Shown piece after piece: positions 13,440 through 24,036 of a stretch of DNA of 64,000 nucleotides (positions are counted from its first letter, which is position 1; each line of letters starts with the position of its first letter). The DNA comes from Vanilla planifolia. Lineage: Eukaryota; Streptophyta; Magnoliopsida; Asparagales; Orchidaceae. The translations under genes and the position numbers were made by a program. The stretch covers positions 1,287,487-1,351,486 of the forward strand of contig JAIUJO010000084.1 in the NCBI GenBank assembly GCA_023846275.1, in the 5' to 3' direction. Under the pieces are notes generated by a model that saw only the letters and a program-made list of their open reading frames with translations, was not told the origin of the DNA and made no database searches.

Positions 13440-14530
13440 TTAAGAACTATCAAGAGTGAGCAATCAATAGTTCTTGTGGCTCCAGTTTGTGGCTATGAGA
13501 TTAGAAATAATCTGTTGTTTATTAAATAAAATAAAGCTTCTGGTGTGGATGACATCTCTATTAAGTATGTGCATACTTATTCTAGTATTACCTATGGATA
13601 TACTGTCACAATTGTGAAACAATTCTTTAAAGGGAACTATATGCAAACATTGTGAAGAGACATGTTGATCATTCTTATTCTTAAAGTTCAAGAATCTTCT
13701 ACACCTAAACAATTCAATCTCACTACTCTTTGTAATGTGATCTACAAAGTTTTGACAAACATTTTACTAAGTAGATTAAAGATGGCATCTCTACTAAGTA
13801 TGTGCATGCTTATTCGACAATTACCTAGTGAGATAACTGTGAAAGAATTTTTTAAAGAGAACTATTTGCAAAAATGGTGGAAAGACATGTTGGTCATTCT
13901 TATCCTTAAAGTTCAAGCATCTTTTATCCCTAAACAATTCAATCTTATTAATCTTTGTAATGTGATCTAAAAAGTTGTAACAAAAATTTTAATAAGTAGA
14001 CTTAAGAGGGTGCTTCTTGATGTTGTCATAAGGGAATAGTTTGCTTTTGTTCTTAGCCATGCTATATCTAATAATATAGTTTTGACATAGGAAATGGATG
14101 CTTGTTTTAATTTATCTTCATACAAAAATGGTTTAGTGATAGTAACAAAGACAAGATTTATGATAAGGTCAACTAAAACATTTTGCTTGATATGCAGCAT
14201 TTGTGGTTCTTGAAACTTTGGGCTTATTGGATTGAGCCTTGCAACAATGCATGAAGATTTGGGATTATGTTTAATGCTATTTGCTTTAAGTGAGGTGAAG
14301 CTTACAGTGCTCTTATGTAGAGGTTTTCACATTCATCATAGCTTTCTACCATTGTGCATGTGTATCTCTCTCAACTTATTGTTTTCTAGGTGGAGCAAGC
14401 TACCTCTATTAAGATTACGAATGGCTTTTCTCTCTAATTATTATGCACCTATATGCTGATGAAATCATGATTTATAAATCAACAAGTTGTGCTACAAAAA
14501 GGACCATTCAAGACATTATTAAGCAATATG
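13440..14530 (+). pseudogene. LINE-1 ORF2 reverse transcriptase remnant, internally duplicated
   Basis: This is an RVT_1-type reverse transcriptase of a non-LTR element. The palm-entry motif I-L-K-V-x-P-K-x-F-x-L-x-N-L-C-N-V-I appears twice (about 13,680 and 13,905) because 233 bp are tandemly duplicated; together they form a 102-codon open frame at 13,662-13,970. The F-A-F-V-x-x-x-x-I-S-x-N-I motif follows at about 14,040-14,080. The catalytic block at about 14,446-14,470 reads HLYADEIMIY. The usual Y-A-D-D is therefore Y-A-D-E here (14,452-14,463), an Asp to Glu change at a metal-binding position. LINE-2 keeps YGDD at the same place. The copy is non-functional. Confidence 0.85.
13551..14016 (+). 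repeat. 233-bp tandem duplication inside the LINE-1 RT
   Basis: Copy 1 is about 13,551-13,783 and copy 2 about 13,784-14,016. Both open with CATCTCTA(T/C)TAAGTATGTG. Both carry the P-K-Q-F-N-L-x-x-L-C-N-V-I coding block and end in similar (A/T)AGTAGA(T/C)T(T/A)AAG sequence. By eye about 80 percent of bases match. LINE-2 has the block once (about 21,300-21,420). This shows that the duplication arose in this copy or its close relatives and is not a family feature. Confidence 0.85.
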
Positions 14531-15589
14531 GGTAACATTTCGATTAGATGGTAAATCTAAATAAATCTGTATAGTGATTTAGCAAGGGGATCAATTAAAA
14601 GTAAAGAAAGTTGATAGTAGAAAAATTACATATGAATCATGTTGTTAAATTGTAATATCTAGGAATACCTATTCTAGAAATTATTCTTTAGGAAAACAAA
14701 TACCTCAAATTTAATATTTATTGATTTGAAAACTTTATGTTAAGGTAGATGATCAGGTCATTATTGATGGTAGACATATTGTGATGATCAACTCAATGTT
14801 AGCTGTTATTCTTATCTATTACTTAGCCCAATCCATAATTCTAAGTGACATTATTACTAAGTTGAAGAAATTGATGCATGGCAATTTGTGGAGCAGTTGT
14901 AATGTTAGCAACACATAGCATTATGCTTGTATGGAATCATTAACTTTTCCTAAGGAGTATGGAGGACTTAGAGTCTATAGTTTATTAACAAGATAACTAA
15001 CACTAATAACAAAGCGTTGTAGTTAGGTTATGGCTTGAGAAGATAGGTTATGTGTTTAGGCATTAATATCAATGTATTTTGTTACAAACTATACCTTTTA
15101 TATGTCATGTTGTGCATCACATACATGTAAGTTTCTTAGATTTGTATGCCCATGGACAATTGATAGCACGATTTAAGAAGTGAGCAGGATTTAGGAAGCT
15201 ATAGCATCCTACTTTCTCCTAGCTGTAAGCAAGAGAGATCAAGATGTGTTGTTATGACCATGATGGAAGATATAAAACACAACTTACGAGAAGTCCATAA
15301 GATGAAGGAATTTTTGTCCAACAACTTTGTAAATGCTAATCTTATGCCCAGTAGGGCAAATGTCAAATATTTTTAATTTTTTAAATGAGCTTCCTGATAG
15401 AATGGTAATTAACATTTTGGTCACAACTACATTTCATTTGATAAAATTTGTTACTACAATGTTATATCACCATTAGATCAATAGAAATTTGCTTGCTCAT
15501 GCAAACAAGTTGCTCAATTTAGCTACACCCTAAAGAATTATTCAATATGTTATTGTTTCTTGTTACATTTCTCCAGTCCCATCTAGTGG

Positions 15590-16150
15590 GAGCTTCAATG
15601 ACATTCAATAGCTATTTGTTAACTATTATTGGACTCCTCCAATGAATTAGGTTAATTTCAATTACAATGCAACTATGTAACATAATTTATATGTTGGAAT
15701 TCGTATTGTTGTTTTGGAATACAAGGGTAGGGATGTTATCATTACTAGCAAAACCTATATCTTAGGCAAGTTCCATCATGGAGATTACTTCTTTTCTTGA
15801 AGTTATGGAGCTTCTTGGAGTGCTACTTCTTAATAACCATAGAGATGAAAATAGTCTTTATAATGACTATTACTAATGTGAACCAAATTCTTGTCCCTAT
15901 GATGAATAGGAGTTCGAATCATAGTGTTATTACTTAAGTGTAGGGTACATAATCTTCAAACTGTCCAACATAAAGCAGCATGGCAATTGTATAACCAACT
16001 AGGATGTGCAACATGCTCTTTTGTATGATTTTATTTGGGATTGTAGAAGGTCCCTTCAAAAACTACTTTTTTGTTATCTTTTATTTTATATATGAACCTC
16101 ATTAAGGAGAGCATTATGTAGGTTTCAACCTTTCCATTATGAAGAAGCAC
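15590..16150 (+). pseudogene. LINE-1 ORF2 C-terminal RNase H remnant
   Basis: This is an RVT_3-type (plant LINE) RNase H domain. A WTPPMN block at about 15,630 corresponds to the W-x-P-P-x-x-x-x-V-K-x-N opening of these domains. It is followed by a hydrophobic strand (VGIRIVVLEYKGRD, about 15,695) and by EITSFLEVMELL at about 15,780, matching ETITILEAMELL in the LINE-2 tail at 63,275. The distal part (about 15,940-16,050) keeps the block related to H-K-A before the D-W-x-A-x-x-A-H end of the family. The frame is broken repeatedly. Confidence 0.75.
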
Positions 16151-16180
16151 AATGACTTTTTAACCCAATGACTTTTCTCA

Positions 16181-16900
16181 AAAGTGGAAGACCTTGGTAA
16201 AAGGAGTTGTATGGATGCAATAGAAGTAGTGGCACAGATGTGATTGATGAGTGCAGTGTGTGTAATGAATAATTTCACATGTAGAAGGTGACACAATTGG
16301 TTGGTTAAAGGTATTGGTGATAGCAGGAGGTGAAATGAGAGTAGTAGGAGTTTTGATGTGCCCCACTTTTATGTGATTATCAATTTTTTGGGGTCACTTC
16401 CAACAACTTTAGAAATGGAATTAGAATTCCTAAACATCTAAATAGACATTGAGTAGTGGTGAACAATACCAAGAGCTAAGTCTCAAAGGTGGATGAAGAA
16501 AAATAATAAAGTTACTACAAGTGATGTCATCACAAACAATGCATGTTAATTTTAAACATTTTGAAAGAGAAAACTTGGAGTAAAGTTGTCTTATCATGAT
16601 CATCCAGGTTGCCAGAATTGTCCTTGCAAAAAAGACACTTGCAATTGAAGTTCAATTTTAATGCCATGCAGGAAAAAATGTTGTTCATTCAATGCAAGTG
16701 ACATAGTTGGAGGAGGTTGGCCATGATGGGAATTATTTTGAGGAGGATGAAGTGCACATATTCCACATAGTGTAGTATGAATAAGATAAACTAAATCCAT
16801 CAGATAGTGAATGAGATTTGATAGAAGAAGTCTACTTTTGCAAATGGTGTTGTTAGGGGTGTTTTTTTTGTTGCAAAAATGGCGTTTGTGAAAATGCAAC
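16181..16900. other. Gap between the two LINEs, nothing assigned
   Basis: No gene is recognised. Minus-strand frames at 16,114-16,296, 16,178-16,366 and 16,600-16,902 overlap LINE-derived or unassigned plus-strand DNA and look like chance. The stretch probably holds the decayed 3' end of LINE-1 and the 5' untranslated part of LINE-2. I could not place the boundary between them. Confidence 0.4.
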
Positions 16901-16929
16901 AAGTGTCATACAAGCTAAAAACAAAAATG

Positions 16930-18360
16930 GTAAACATGAACTACATCACCCAATTAAGGTCAACTTCAAGGTGGCACTTAATGGAGATAAGAAGGGTAAT
17001 ATTAAGTCATCTCTAATGGGAAGTCCACCCCATTAACTTCAGGAAGACAAATTAATTTTGATTTAAGATGCTAGCATCTGAGGATACATATTTCATAATT
17101 AATGATGAAATTCATTTATCAAACAAGGCTTGTGAATGACATATTCACTACCACCAATTTAGGCTTATAAGTAGAGTGCATAATGGCCATCTGCCCTTTC
17201 AATGGATAGGCAAAATATTAAATAATAGAAGGGGCCATTTGAGAGGATTTTAGGTCTTAGTTTTGATAGTTGGGTTTATCTATCTAAACTCTGATTTTGC
17301 TAAAAATGGAGATTATGTGTGGTGAGGAGGTCCATGGCAAGTTTTTAGGCTTGCATTGGGTTAGACATGTGAAAAACTAATTTTCAACTTAGTGCTTCAA
17401 CAATTATGTGTGCTTTAGTCTAGATTCATTTTTCATTACTCCCACATGTGTATCAAGATATAGCAAATATATTACACATTGACAAAGATTTAGAGTATCC
17501 TATAAACTTTGATTACTAGATGATAGATATGCAAAGGTCAACCAATGCTAGGGTGTGTGTCTTAATAAACTTTTTCAATCCACATAGAGTAAGAATATTG
17601 TTTAATGGTGCCATGGTTGATCCTTTTCATGTTCTTAGTATGAAAGATTACCCTCAATATGCCTCATATGTGGCAATGTGGGTGACACTTTTGGATCATT
17701 GAAAGCTTATGAGTTGGTACTGACAACTATGACTGGTTAGAGCTTATGTCATTTACGTATTGGACAAGAAGAGGATAAGAATAGGGAAGCTATTTTGATG
17801 TAGATAGATCCTAAGGATCATGATGAGAATAAATAAGTGCTAGGTTCATGGTTGGTAATCTAACCAAAGAAAAAGGGGTTGATGATAGAATTGTAGTAGT
17901 AGTGCATTATAATAGGAAATGATTTGGGTACATAGGAGGTGGGAAAGCAATATAAATATGCAAATATGATGTAGGTAATAAAAAGGTGAAGATGTTGCAC
18001 TAGGTAAGAAGGGTGCAAAAGAGGAACGTTCATGAACAAATGGGTATCGAAGAAGAAAAGCCAAGGGGAGGTCAATCCAATTACAAATAAAAATCATACT
18101 CCATCAAGTAATAGGGAAGTTGAGGTAGGCCCTACCAATTATGAACATACTTAGCTATCGAATTTTGAGAAGTAAGTGGAACTCTTATGTAGTTCAACTT
18201 CATCCATTGTAATGGTCAAGCGAGGTGTATAGGAGAAGAAAAATGCGAGACATAATGATTTTTATTAAAATAAGGAAAGTAAAAGTGAATGAAGAGAATG
18301 TGAATCCTTAGGAAATTTGGAAAATAAAATAATAAAAAAGGGCATAGTTGATGTGGATCG
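16930..18360 (+). pseudogene. LINE-2 ORF1 remnant (DUF4283 and knuckle region)
   Basis: This is the remnant of the LINE RNA-binding ORF1 protein. IINDEIHLSNKAC (about 17,094) matches LINE-1. At about 17,310 the sequence reads GDYVWxGGPWQVFRLALG (x marks a stop), which fits the W-V-L-x-x-G-P-W-x-x-x-x-x-x-L segment of DUF4283. The open frame at 17,520-17,702 contains ARVCVLINFFNP and then VDPFHVLSMKDYPQYASY. This corresponds to the family's A-R-(I/V)-C-V-x-x-(D/N)-L-x-x-P-L-P strand and the V-x-Y-E-x-L-P-x-F-C run before the CCHC knuckle. The knuckle cysteines themselves are not kept. Downstream (17,750-18,350) the frames are Lys/Glu-rich, like the usual ORF1 linker. Confidence 0.75.
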
Positions 18361-19860
18361 AGGATATTGTTTGTGAAGTGTGTAATGACAAAGAGGTTTA
18401 TTATTTTGCTACATTGGTGTTAGCTATAGAGAGTCTGTAGGTCATAGAATCTCAATGCAATTAAGAATTTGCATTGTTCCTATTTTGCTAATTATGGATC
18501 AAGCTAGGCTTGTGCATGGCCATAATAGTCATAAGGTAGGTGCACGATTATGTGTAATGGTTATAGTTAAAATTAGTTTTGCAAATTTGTACTTTGTTAA
18601 AAGTAGGGGGATCATTTTAGATGAGCATTAAGGAGTAGGAGAAATTCTTGAGGCTATATTCCATGGAGCCAAGATTGAGAAATTGTATGCTACTATGTGT
18701 TTTTAGCAAAAGTTCTAGAATTCTCTAAGCGCCAAAAATTACAAGCTTTTAAGTGTAGTACTCACAAAATAAGGTTATATCCATTAAATATAATACAACT
18801 AGAGCTATTTGCAAGCTACAATATATGGGCTTGTAGAAGTAACCTCATGTGGAGGAGTTGTATGAATTTTACCAACAATGTTTATAAGGGGTATGGATGG
18901 AGATTGGTGGTGGGGGTACTAGTCAATGAATGCTAAAGTTGTTATATAAGGAAGATGTCATTTGACATGTGTAGTTCTTACTTGAAGTATTGATCAAGTT
19001 GTATATGCTTCTTTTTCTCAACTATAGCTTTTGGGTGCTTCAATTTTGGTGTGTATGGATCAACGATTCAGGGCTATGATATGGGAGGCTGGTGACACAA
19101 AGTGTGTGGGGCAACATCTCAAGTAGTAGACAAAACAAGGGGAGAGGTGAGCATAGTTTATTTTTTGTACATTGGATAAGTTTATAAGGGATAACTAAGA
19201 AGTTATTTAGGATGACTACTGATGTGTTCTCGTGCTGAACAATTACATTTGGGCTCACCTTCATAAAAGGTGGCAAGAAAATTGTTCGTGTAATTAATTC
19301 AAGTTGGCTAGTTTTTGGAATTTAACTTTTGTTTTAGGTTGAATTTGGAGTGGTTGATAATTTGAAGCAAGGATGAGAACTCCTATGAATATATATGAAT
19401 TGTGGCTACATATAATCAATCCAAAAACTATCGGTTCATTAAAAGAAAATTGAACTGTGGTCATTCAAGCATGTATTGTTGGTATAAATTAAATGTAAAG
19501 TTCGCCTAAAAACTACATTTTTGTACTATTGTTGTGGGAGGCTACCACGATGAATGGGTTTTGATGCACCACCTAATCATTATGTTGGTGGGATTGGTTA
19601 TAAGTTGTGCTTATTTGATAGAGATTGTGCATACTTTTTGTTGGGTAAATGCTTTAGTGACTAATAACTTCTAGATCATTGTCTAGGAAGACGTTTCCAA
19701 ACAATGTGAGTATTCTCATGAATTGGATGAGTTATAAGTGTTGTATTGCAATTGTGGTACCTATAAAATGCAAATTTTGCCATGGTTAAGATGTGTAGTA
19801 ATTGATCTATTATAACTATGGATAATGCATTTTTGTTATTAAATTATTAGTTCTTTTGTG
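18361..19860 (+). other. LINE-2 ORF1-to-ORF2 interval, poorly resolved
   Basis: No clear domain is seen. An open stretch of 79 codons at 18,697-18,936 matches nothing I know. A short match to LINE-1 near 19,760 (GTGGTACCTATAAAATG) suggests that the interval is part of the LINE, probably the decayed C-terminus of ORF1 and the inter-ORF spacer. The minus-strand frame at 19,040-19,276 is taken as chance. Confidence 0.4.
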
Positions 19861-19869
19861 TTAAGAAAC

Positions 19870-20470
19870 ATTAGGGAGATTAAAGTGGCAAAATGTCTTG
19901 TCTACTTGCAACATTTAGTATGATAGGGTCTTTGTAGTTGCTTTATTGCAAACTTCTATGGGGTCCTTTAATAAACATAAGGTGCACCAACCTTTGGTTG
20001 AACTAGAACTAGTTTGTGTAGTGGTCATAGGCCGATCTAGGGGTATTGTATTATTATGGAAAGATATGGTCAACCTTAAGATTATGTATTACGCTTCATA
20101 GGTAGTTACTATTTAAGTGAGATCAGGAAGTAATAAGATTTTGTGATGTTGTGCTATGTATGCATCAAATGACTATATTAAACAATGAGCACCTTAGCAC
20201 CAAATAAGAGAATTTGTAAATCTTTGTGAACCATTATTTATTACATGTGACTTTTATTCCTTACACATGAAGAGAAAAAGGGAAAAAAATTTGCAGTGGG
20301 TAAGGCTACTGTAAGTTTTATAGTTTCATTAATGATTTAGATTTGATTAACTTGGGATTTATTCAAAATAAATTTAATTTGGATAATAATAGAGTAGAAT
20401 CCCAATAAATATGAAGGATTGCATAAGGCTTTCTTAAACCTTGATGATAAGCAAGAATTCCCAAGTACTA
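19870..20470 (+). pseudogene. LINE-2 ORF2 endonuclease remnant
   Basis: This is an AP-endonuclease-like domain of LINE ORF2. The stretch VVAFVALLQTS (about 19,935) sits where plant L1 proteins have the x-x-x-x-L-Q-E-T strand. SRGIVLLWKDMV (about 20,035) matches the G-G-(I/L)-x-x-L-W segment. The block at about 20,310-20,390, FINDLDLINLGFIQNKFNLD across a broken frame, matches the F-x-x-x-x-x-x-L-x-x-L-G-F-x-G-x-x-F-T-W signature and aligns with LINE-1 at 12,650-12,740. Several stops and shifts are present. Confidence 0.75.
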
Positions 20471-21129
20471 TTGTGACACATTTTCCTTGCATTAGCTCAG
20501 AGAACTACTCATTGCTTATAAAGTTTAGAACATAGATTATGGTAAAAGATGATAAAAGAACCAAGTTTGAAAACAACTTGTTATCCTTTTCAAAATCAAC
20601 TAATGTTGTATATACAACATGGAAAATGATGGTTAGAGCAAAACTTCTATTAATGATTTGACAATTAAACTTAATAGAACATTGTTAGCTTTAAGGAAGT
20701 GGAGAGTAATTGAACTTTGTAATCTCCTTGATATGCCTCACTAGTTTGAATAGAAAATCCCAGAGCTTGTACTTAAGGAATCTGCATGTAGAATAAATGA
20801 GCTCTAACGTGATCTTTTAGCATGATATATCACTTCTTATCACAATGCTGTGGCTATAGAAGAAGCATGGTGCTGGTAATATGTCAAGCTTTAATGGGCC
20901 ACCCTTGGAAGCCAAGACACACATTTTTTCTATTCAACAACTACTTCATTGTCTAGAAGCATTTATATCGACCAACTTGATAAAGATAGTAAGGAAATGG
21001 TGGCCTCCCTAACTATGATTAAAGACGGACTCATGAAATATTTTTAATGTGAAGAGTAGCCATGGATAATATAAATCTCCTACATATATCAAGCTTTTGA
21101 GAACTATCAATAATGATCAAGCGAGCACA

Positions 21130-21980
21130 CTTATGGCTCAAATTAGTAATGATTAAATTAAGAATTATATAATGTCCATGAAAACAAATAAATCACCAAG
21201 TGTGGTTGGAATCTTTGGTAAGTTTGTGCATTGTTTAGTGGAACGTTACGTAGGTGGATGTTGAAAAAGTTGTGAAACAATTCTTTAAGGATAGCACTAT
21301 GCCAAAACAATGGAAATATATGACGGTTATTCTCATTTTTAAAGTTAAAAGTGCATCTAAACCTAAACATTTCATGATCATTATCCTTTGCAGTGTGATT
21401 TATAAAATAGTGACAAAAATTTTGTAGCCATTTTAGAGACAATTCTTTTAGATATAGTTGCTAGTGAATAAGTTGCTATTGTGCTAAGTCATGGTATATC
21501 TGATATTATATTCCAAGCATAGGAAATGGTTACATATATTCACTTATCTATTTCCAAATTGGGTATGACAATACTAAAGTTTTTCTTGGACAAGGCTTAC
21601 AACAAGGTCAATCAAACATTTGTGTTGGATATGCAAAAGAGTTTGTGGTTCCTAACTCTTTGCTATGATTGGATTAATGGTTTTATCACTACATTGAGTT
21701 TTGAGATTATATTTAATGGCATCTTCTTATAATGAATGGGATTGACAAGGGCTCTTTGACATCAAAGTCTATTACCACTATACCTTTCTATTAATATGTC
21801 TGAGTATCTTTCATGGCTTATATAGTACAAGCTTGAGCATGGTATGTTGATTAGAGTCATGATTAGCCATTTCTCTTCAATGTTTGTAAACCTTCTATAT
21901 GGTGATGACATCATGATTTATGGACTTATAATATGTGCTACAATAAGAACCACTTAGGATATTATAGTGTAGTAATGGTA
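21130..21980 (+). pseudogene. LINE-2 ORF2 reverse transcriptase remnant (YGDD kept)
   Basis: This is an RVT_1-type reverse transcriptase. It contains TVILIFKVKSASKPKHF (about 21,320), the single-copy equivalent of the block duplicated in LINE-1. Next come the A-I-V-L-S-H-G-I-S-D motif (about 21,476-21,510) and KAYNKVNQTFVLDMQ (about 21,593), which is the K-A-Y-D-R-V-x-W-x-F-L segment with Asp changed to Asn. The catalytic LLYGDDIMIYG block has YGDD intact at 21,898-21,909. The open frame at 21,526-21,732 covers the middle of the palm. Stops and frameshifts on both sides make it non-functional. Confidence 0.85.
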
Positions 21981-22821
21981 ATACCCAAGTTAGGTGATGA
22001 ATCCTAACAAAGTTAGGTGATGATGCAAGCATAAAAAGATTATAGCAAGACAATTACAAGGATGTCAACTTGTTTAAAAACAATATCTAAGTAGATCACT
22101 TGCAACTACTAAATTACAAAAAAAGACCAATTTTATTGTTAATTAAGCTAAAAGTTATGTCTCAAGATGTCATTATAGAGTTGAAGAAATTGATATTCCA
22201 TTACTTTCAAAGTAGTTCAAATATGATAACATAAAACATTATGCTTATTTGGAAATAATAACTATTCTAACAGAATGTGGGGGACTCAGAGTCCATAGTT
22301 TCTTCACCTAGCAACCAACATTGATTACAAAACACTATGGAGGATGACTACTCAAGAAGTTTGTTTATTGGTTTAGTCTCTTATATCCAAGTGCCTTATG
22401 ATAAATAATACTTTCTATACACCACATTGTGCTTCTCATACATCTAAGTTACTTAGTATAGCAACTTCTTGGATAATAATATAGTTTAGAGGATTATAAT
22501 AAGTAAGTTTGTTTCATTCCCTATGGGTAATTGGCTTGGTATCCTTCTTATTGTTTAGTGGCCAACCTATCTTGAAATGAAAGTGGACCACCTTACACTT
22601 ATAGTAGAGCTAGTTATGGAGCATGGTGTCTAGCAACACAATAAGATGCAAAACTTATTTGCACATAATCTAGTTTCTTAGATTACACATTTCTTATTAC
22701 ACAAATGAACAAAATTTATGTCATTTTCTTCAAATTGACTAAGGATATTATGCTAGACTCAAACATCATCTACATAAACATGCAAGCATGTTAGAATTCT
22801 AATAGGAAAGAGGATGTCTGG

Positions 22822-23060
22822 GTTTGGAAAGTGAAGGTACAGCCTCAGGTTAACATATTCTTATGGAGATTAACGTTAAATGTAGTCCCCACTCACTCTT
22901 TCCTTCAAGCAAAAGGAATTGATGCACAAAAGCTTAATATGTGTGCTTGTAACGCTACTGAAGATGTGCAACATTGTTTGTGTAAGTGCCATAGAGCTAA
23001 AGAATTTTGGTCTAACAACTTCACAAATGAGAATTTTAGGCTTGGCTAGGTGAACTTTAG
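22822..23060 (+). pseudogene. LINE-2 ORF2 zf-RVT domain
   Basis: This is the best-preserved coding piece in the window, open at 22,831-23,049. It starts near VWVWKVKVQPQVNIFLWRL, the W-K-L-K-x-P-x-K-(V/I)-x-x-F-L-W-R opening of the plant zf-RVT domain. It then has VVPTHSFLQAKGI, where the family has A-L-P-T-x-x-x-L-x-x-R-x-I, and ends with a Cys/His cluster (MCACN, EDVQHCLCKCHRAKEFW) matching C-x-x-C, E-x-x-x-H-L-F-x-x-C, A-x-x-x-W. This domain lies between RT and RNase H in many plant L1 ORF2 proteins. LINE-1 lacks most of it. Confidence 0.9.
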
Positions 23061-23411
23061 GATGCTACTTCATTAAACAAGCTTCCAAACTAGATGTTTA
23101 TGAAAGTGTAAGTGGTTGTTACTGTATGTTCTATAGTAAATTTCATTACTTTTGCGTTATTTAATCTTTTTCAAAGTTGAAATTTGTAGGCACATGAGGA
23201 AAAGGATCTCAATTAAGCTATAGTCTAAAGAAATAGTTTCCTTTCTACTTCTTATTTCATCACTTCTACCCTGTGTAGTGGGAGCACTAAAGGGTTTGAT
23301 GGGTTACTTTTTACTTCTTATTTCACTCGTCCTCCAATGAGATGGGTTCAACTCAATTGTGATGTAATTGTGTAACAAATTCTCAATGTTAGAATTGATA
23401 TCCTTATATGG
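23061..23411 (+). pseudogene. LINE-2 spacer and start of RNase H, cut at the insertion point
   Basis: After zf-RVT the sequence follows LINE-1 15,400-15,700. RPPMRWVQLNCDV at about 23,330 matches WTPPMN...VNFNYNA of LINE-1 and the W-x-P-P-x-x-x-W-x-K-x-N-x-D opening of LINE RNase H. The next strand ends in ILIWD at about 23,411, where related proteins have L-R-D. The following codons run into the GAA tract. The domain is taken up again at 63,222. Confidence 0.75.
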
Positions 23412-24036
23412 GATTAAGTGACAAAGAAGAAGAATAAGAAGAAGAAGAACAAGAAGAAGATGATGATGAAGAAGAACAAGAACAAGAACAAGAAGGAGAA
23501 TGAAAAGTTGGAAACAAGAAGAAGAAGAAGAAGAAGAAGAAGAAAAAGAAGATGTAGAAGAAGGAGAAGGAGAAGAAGAAGATGAACGAGAAGAAGAAGG
23601 AGAACAAAATGGAGGAGGAGGAGGAGAAGAAGAAAAAGAAGAAGAAGAAGAAGAAGAAGAAAAAGAAGAAGACGATGAAGAACAGCAACAAAAAGACGAA
23701 GAAGAAGAAGAAAAAGAAGAGGAAGAAGAACAAGTTGAAGAAGAAGAAGAAGATGAGGAAGAAAAAAAGAAAAGAAGAAGAAGAAGAAGAAGAAGATGAT
23801 GATGAAGATGAAGAAGTAGATGAAGTAGAAGAAGAAGAACAAGAAGAAGAAGAGGAGGAAGAAGAAAAAGAAATGAAGAAGAAGTACAAGAAGAAGAAGA
23901 AGAAAAATGTGAAGTAGTTGAAGAAGAAGAAGAAGATAAGGAAGAAGATGAAGAAGGAGAAGTAGAATTAGAAGAACAATAATAATAATAATAATAATAA
24001 TAACGAGTAGATGAAGAAGAAGAAGTTGACACAAAA
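23412..24036 (+). repeat. ~600-bp GAA-rich purine microsatellite with short AAT run
   Basis: The plus strand is almost pure purine for about 600 bp. It is built mostly of GAA with GAT, GAG, CAA and AAAA variants, and ends in an AAT run at about 23,980-24,003. Thymines and cytosines are rare and scattered, so long frames stay open on both strands (low-complexity Glu/Lys or Ser/Phe/Leu strings). These are not genes. Polypurine-polypyrimidine tracts of this length can form triplex DNA. The tract lies exactly between the cut end of LINE-2 and the first unit of the satellite array. Confidence 0.95.

Larger units (their letters stand above)
10000..16180 (+). mobile_element. Degenerate plant L1-type LINE (LINE-1)
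   Basis: This is a non-LTR retrotransposon of the plant L1 superfamily. Its ORF2 domain order is visible on the plus strand: AP-type endonuclease (about 12,180-12,790), reverse transcriptase (about 13,440-14,530) and RNase H (about 15,590-16,100). An ORF1-like region related to LINE-2 lies at about 10,440-10,930. The element is riddled with stops and frameshifts and cannot be active. It is related to LINE-2 but differs in three ways: a 233-bp tandem duplication in RT, loss of the zf-RVT segment around 15,250-15,300, and an unassigned segment (about 11,080-12,150) where LINE-2 has its ORF1 C-terminal part. The 3' end is placed near 16,180 because similarity to the LINE-2 tail at 63,480-63,680 fades there. 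I see no poly(A) tail or target-site duplication with confidence. Confidence 0.85.
16900..23411 (+). mobile_element. Degenerate plant L1-type LINE (LINE-2), left part of a split element
   Basis: This is a second L1-superfamily LINE of the same broad group as LINE-1. In order it shows an ORF1 with DUF4283-like and zinc-knuckle-position segments (about 16,930-17,702), a Lys-rich ORF1 tail (about 17,750-18,350), an endonuclease (about 19,870-20,470), a reverse transcriptase with YGDD (about 21,130-21,980), a zf-RVT domain (22,822-23,049) and the first strand of RNase H (about 23,320-23,411). The coding similarity stops at about 23,411, where the GAA tract begins. The rest of the RNase H domain is found 39.8 kb away at 63,222-63,720 in the same orientation. 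The copy carries many stops and frameshifts. It is less damaged than LINE-1 around the zf-RVT. Confidence 0.85.

Noticed and set aside
23390-23412. Exact target-site duplication of the insert
   Set aside because: The flanks ATCCTTATATGG and ATCCTGCATGTGG resemble each other but are not identical, and the right one may belong to the LTR end. It is kept only as a hint.
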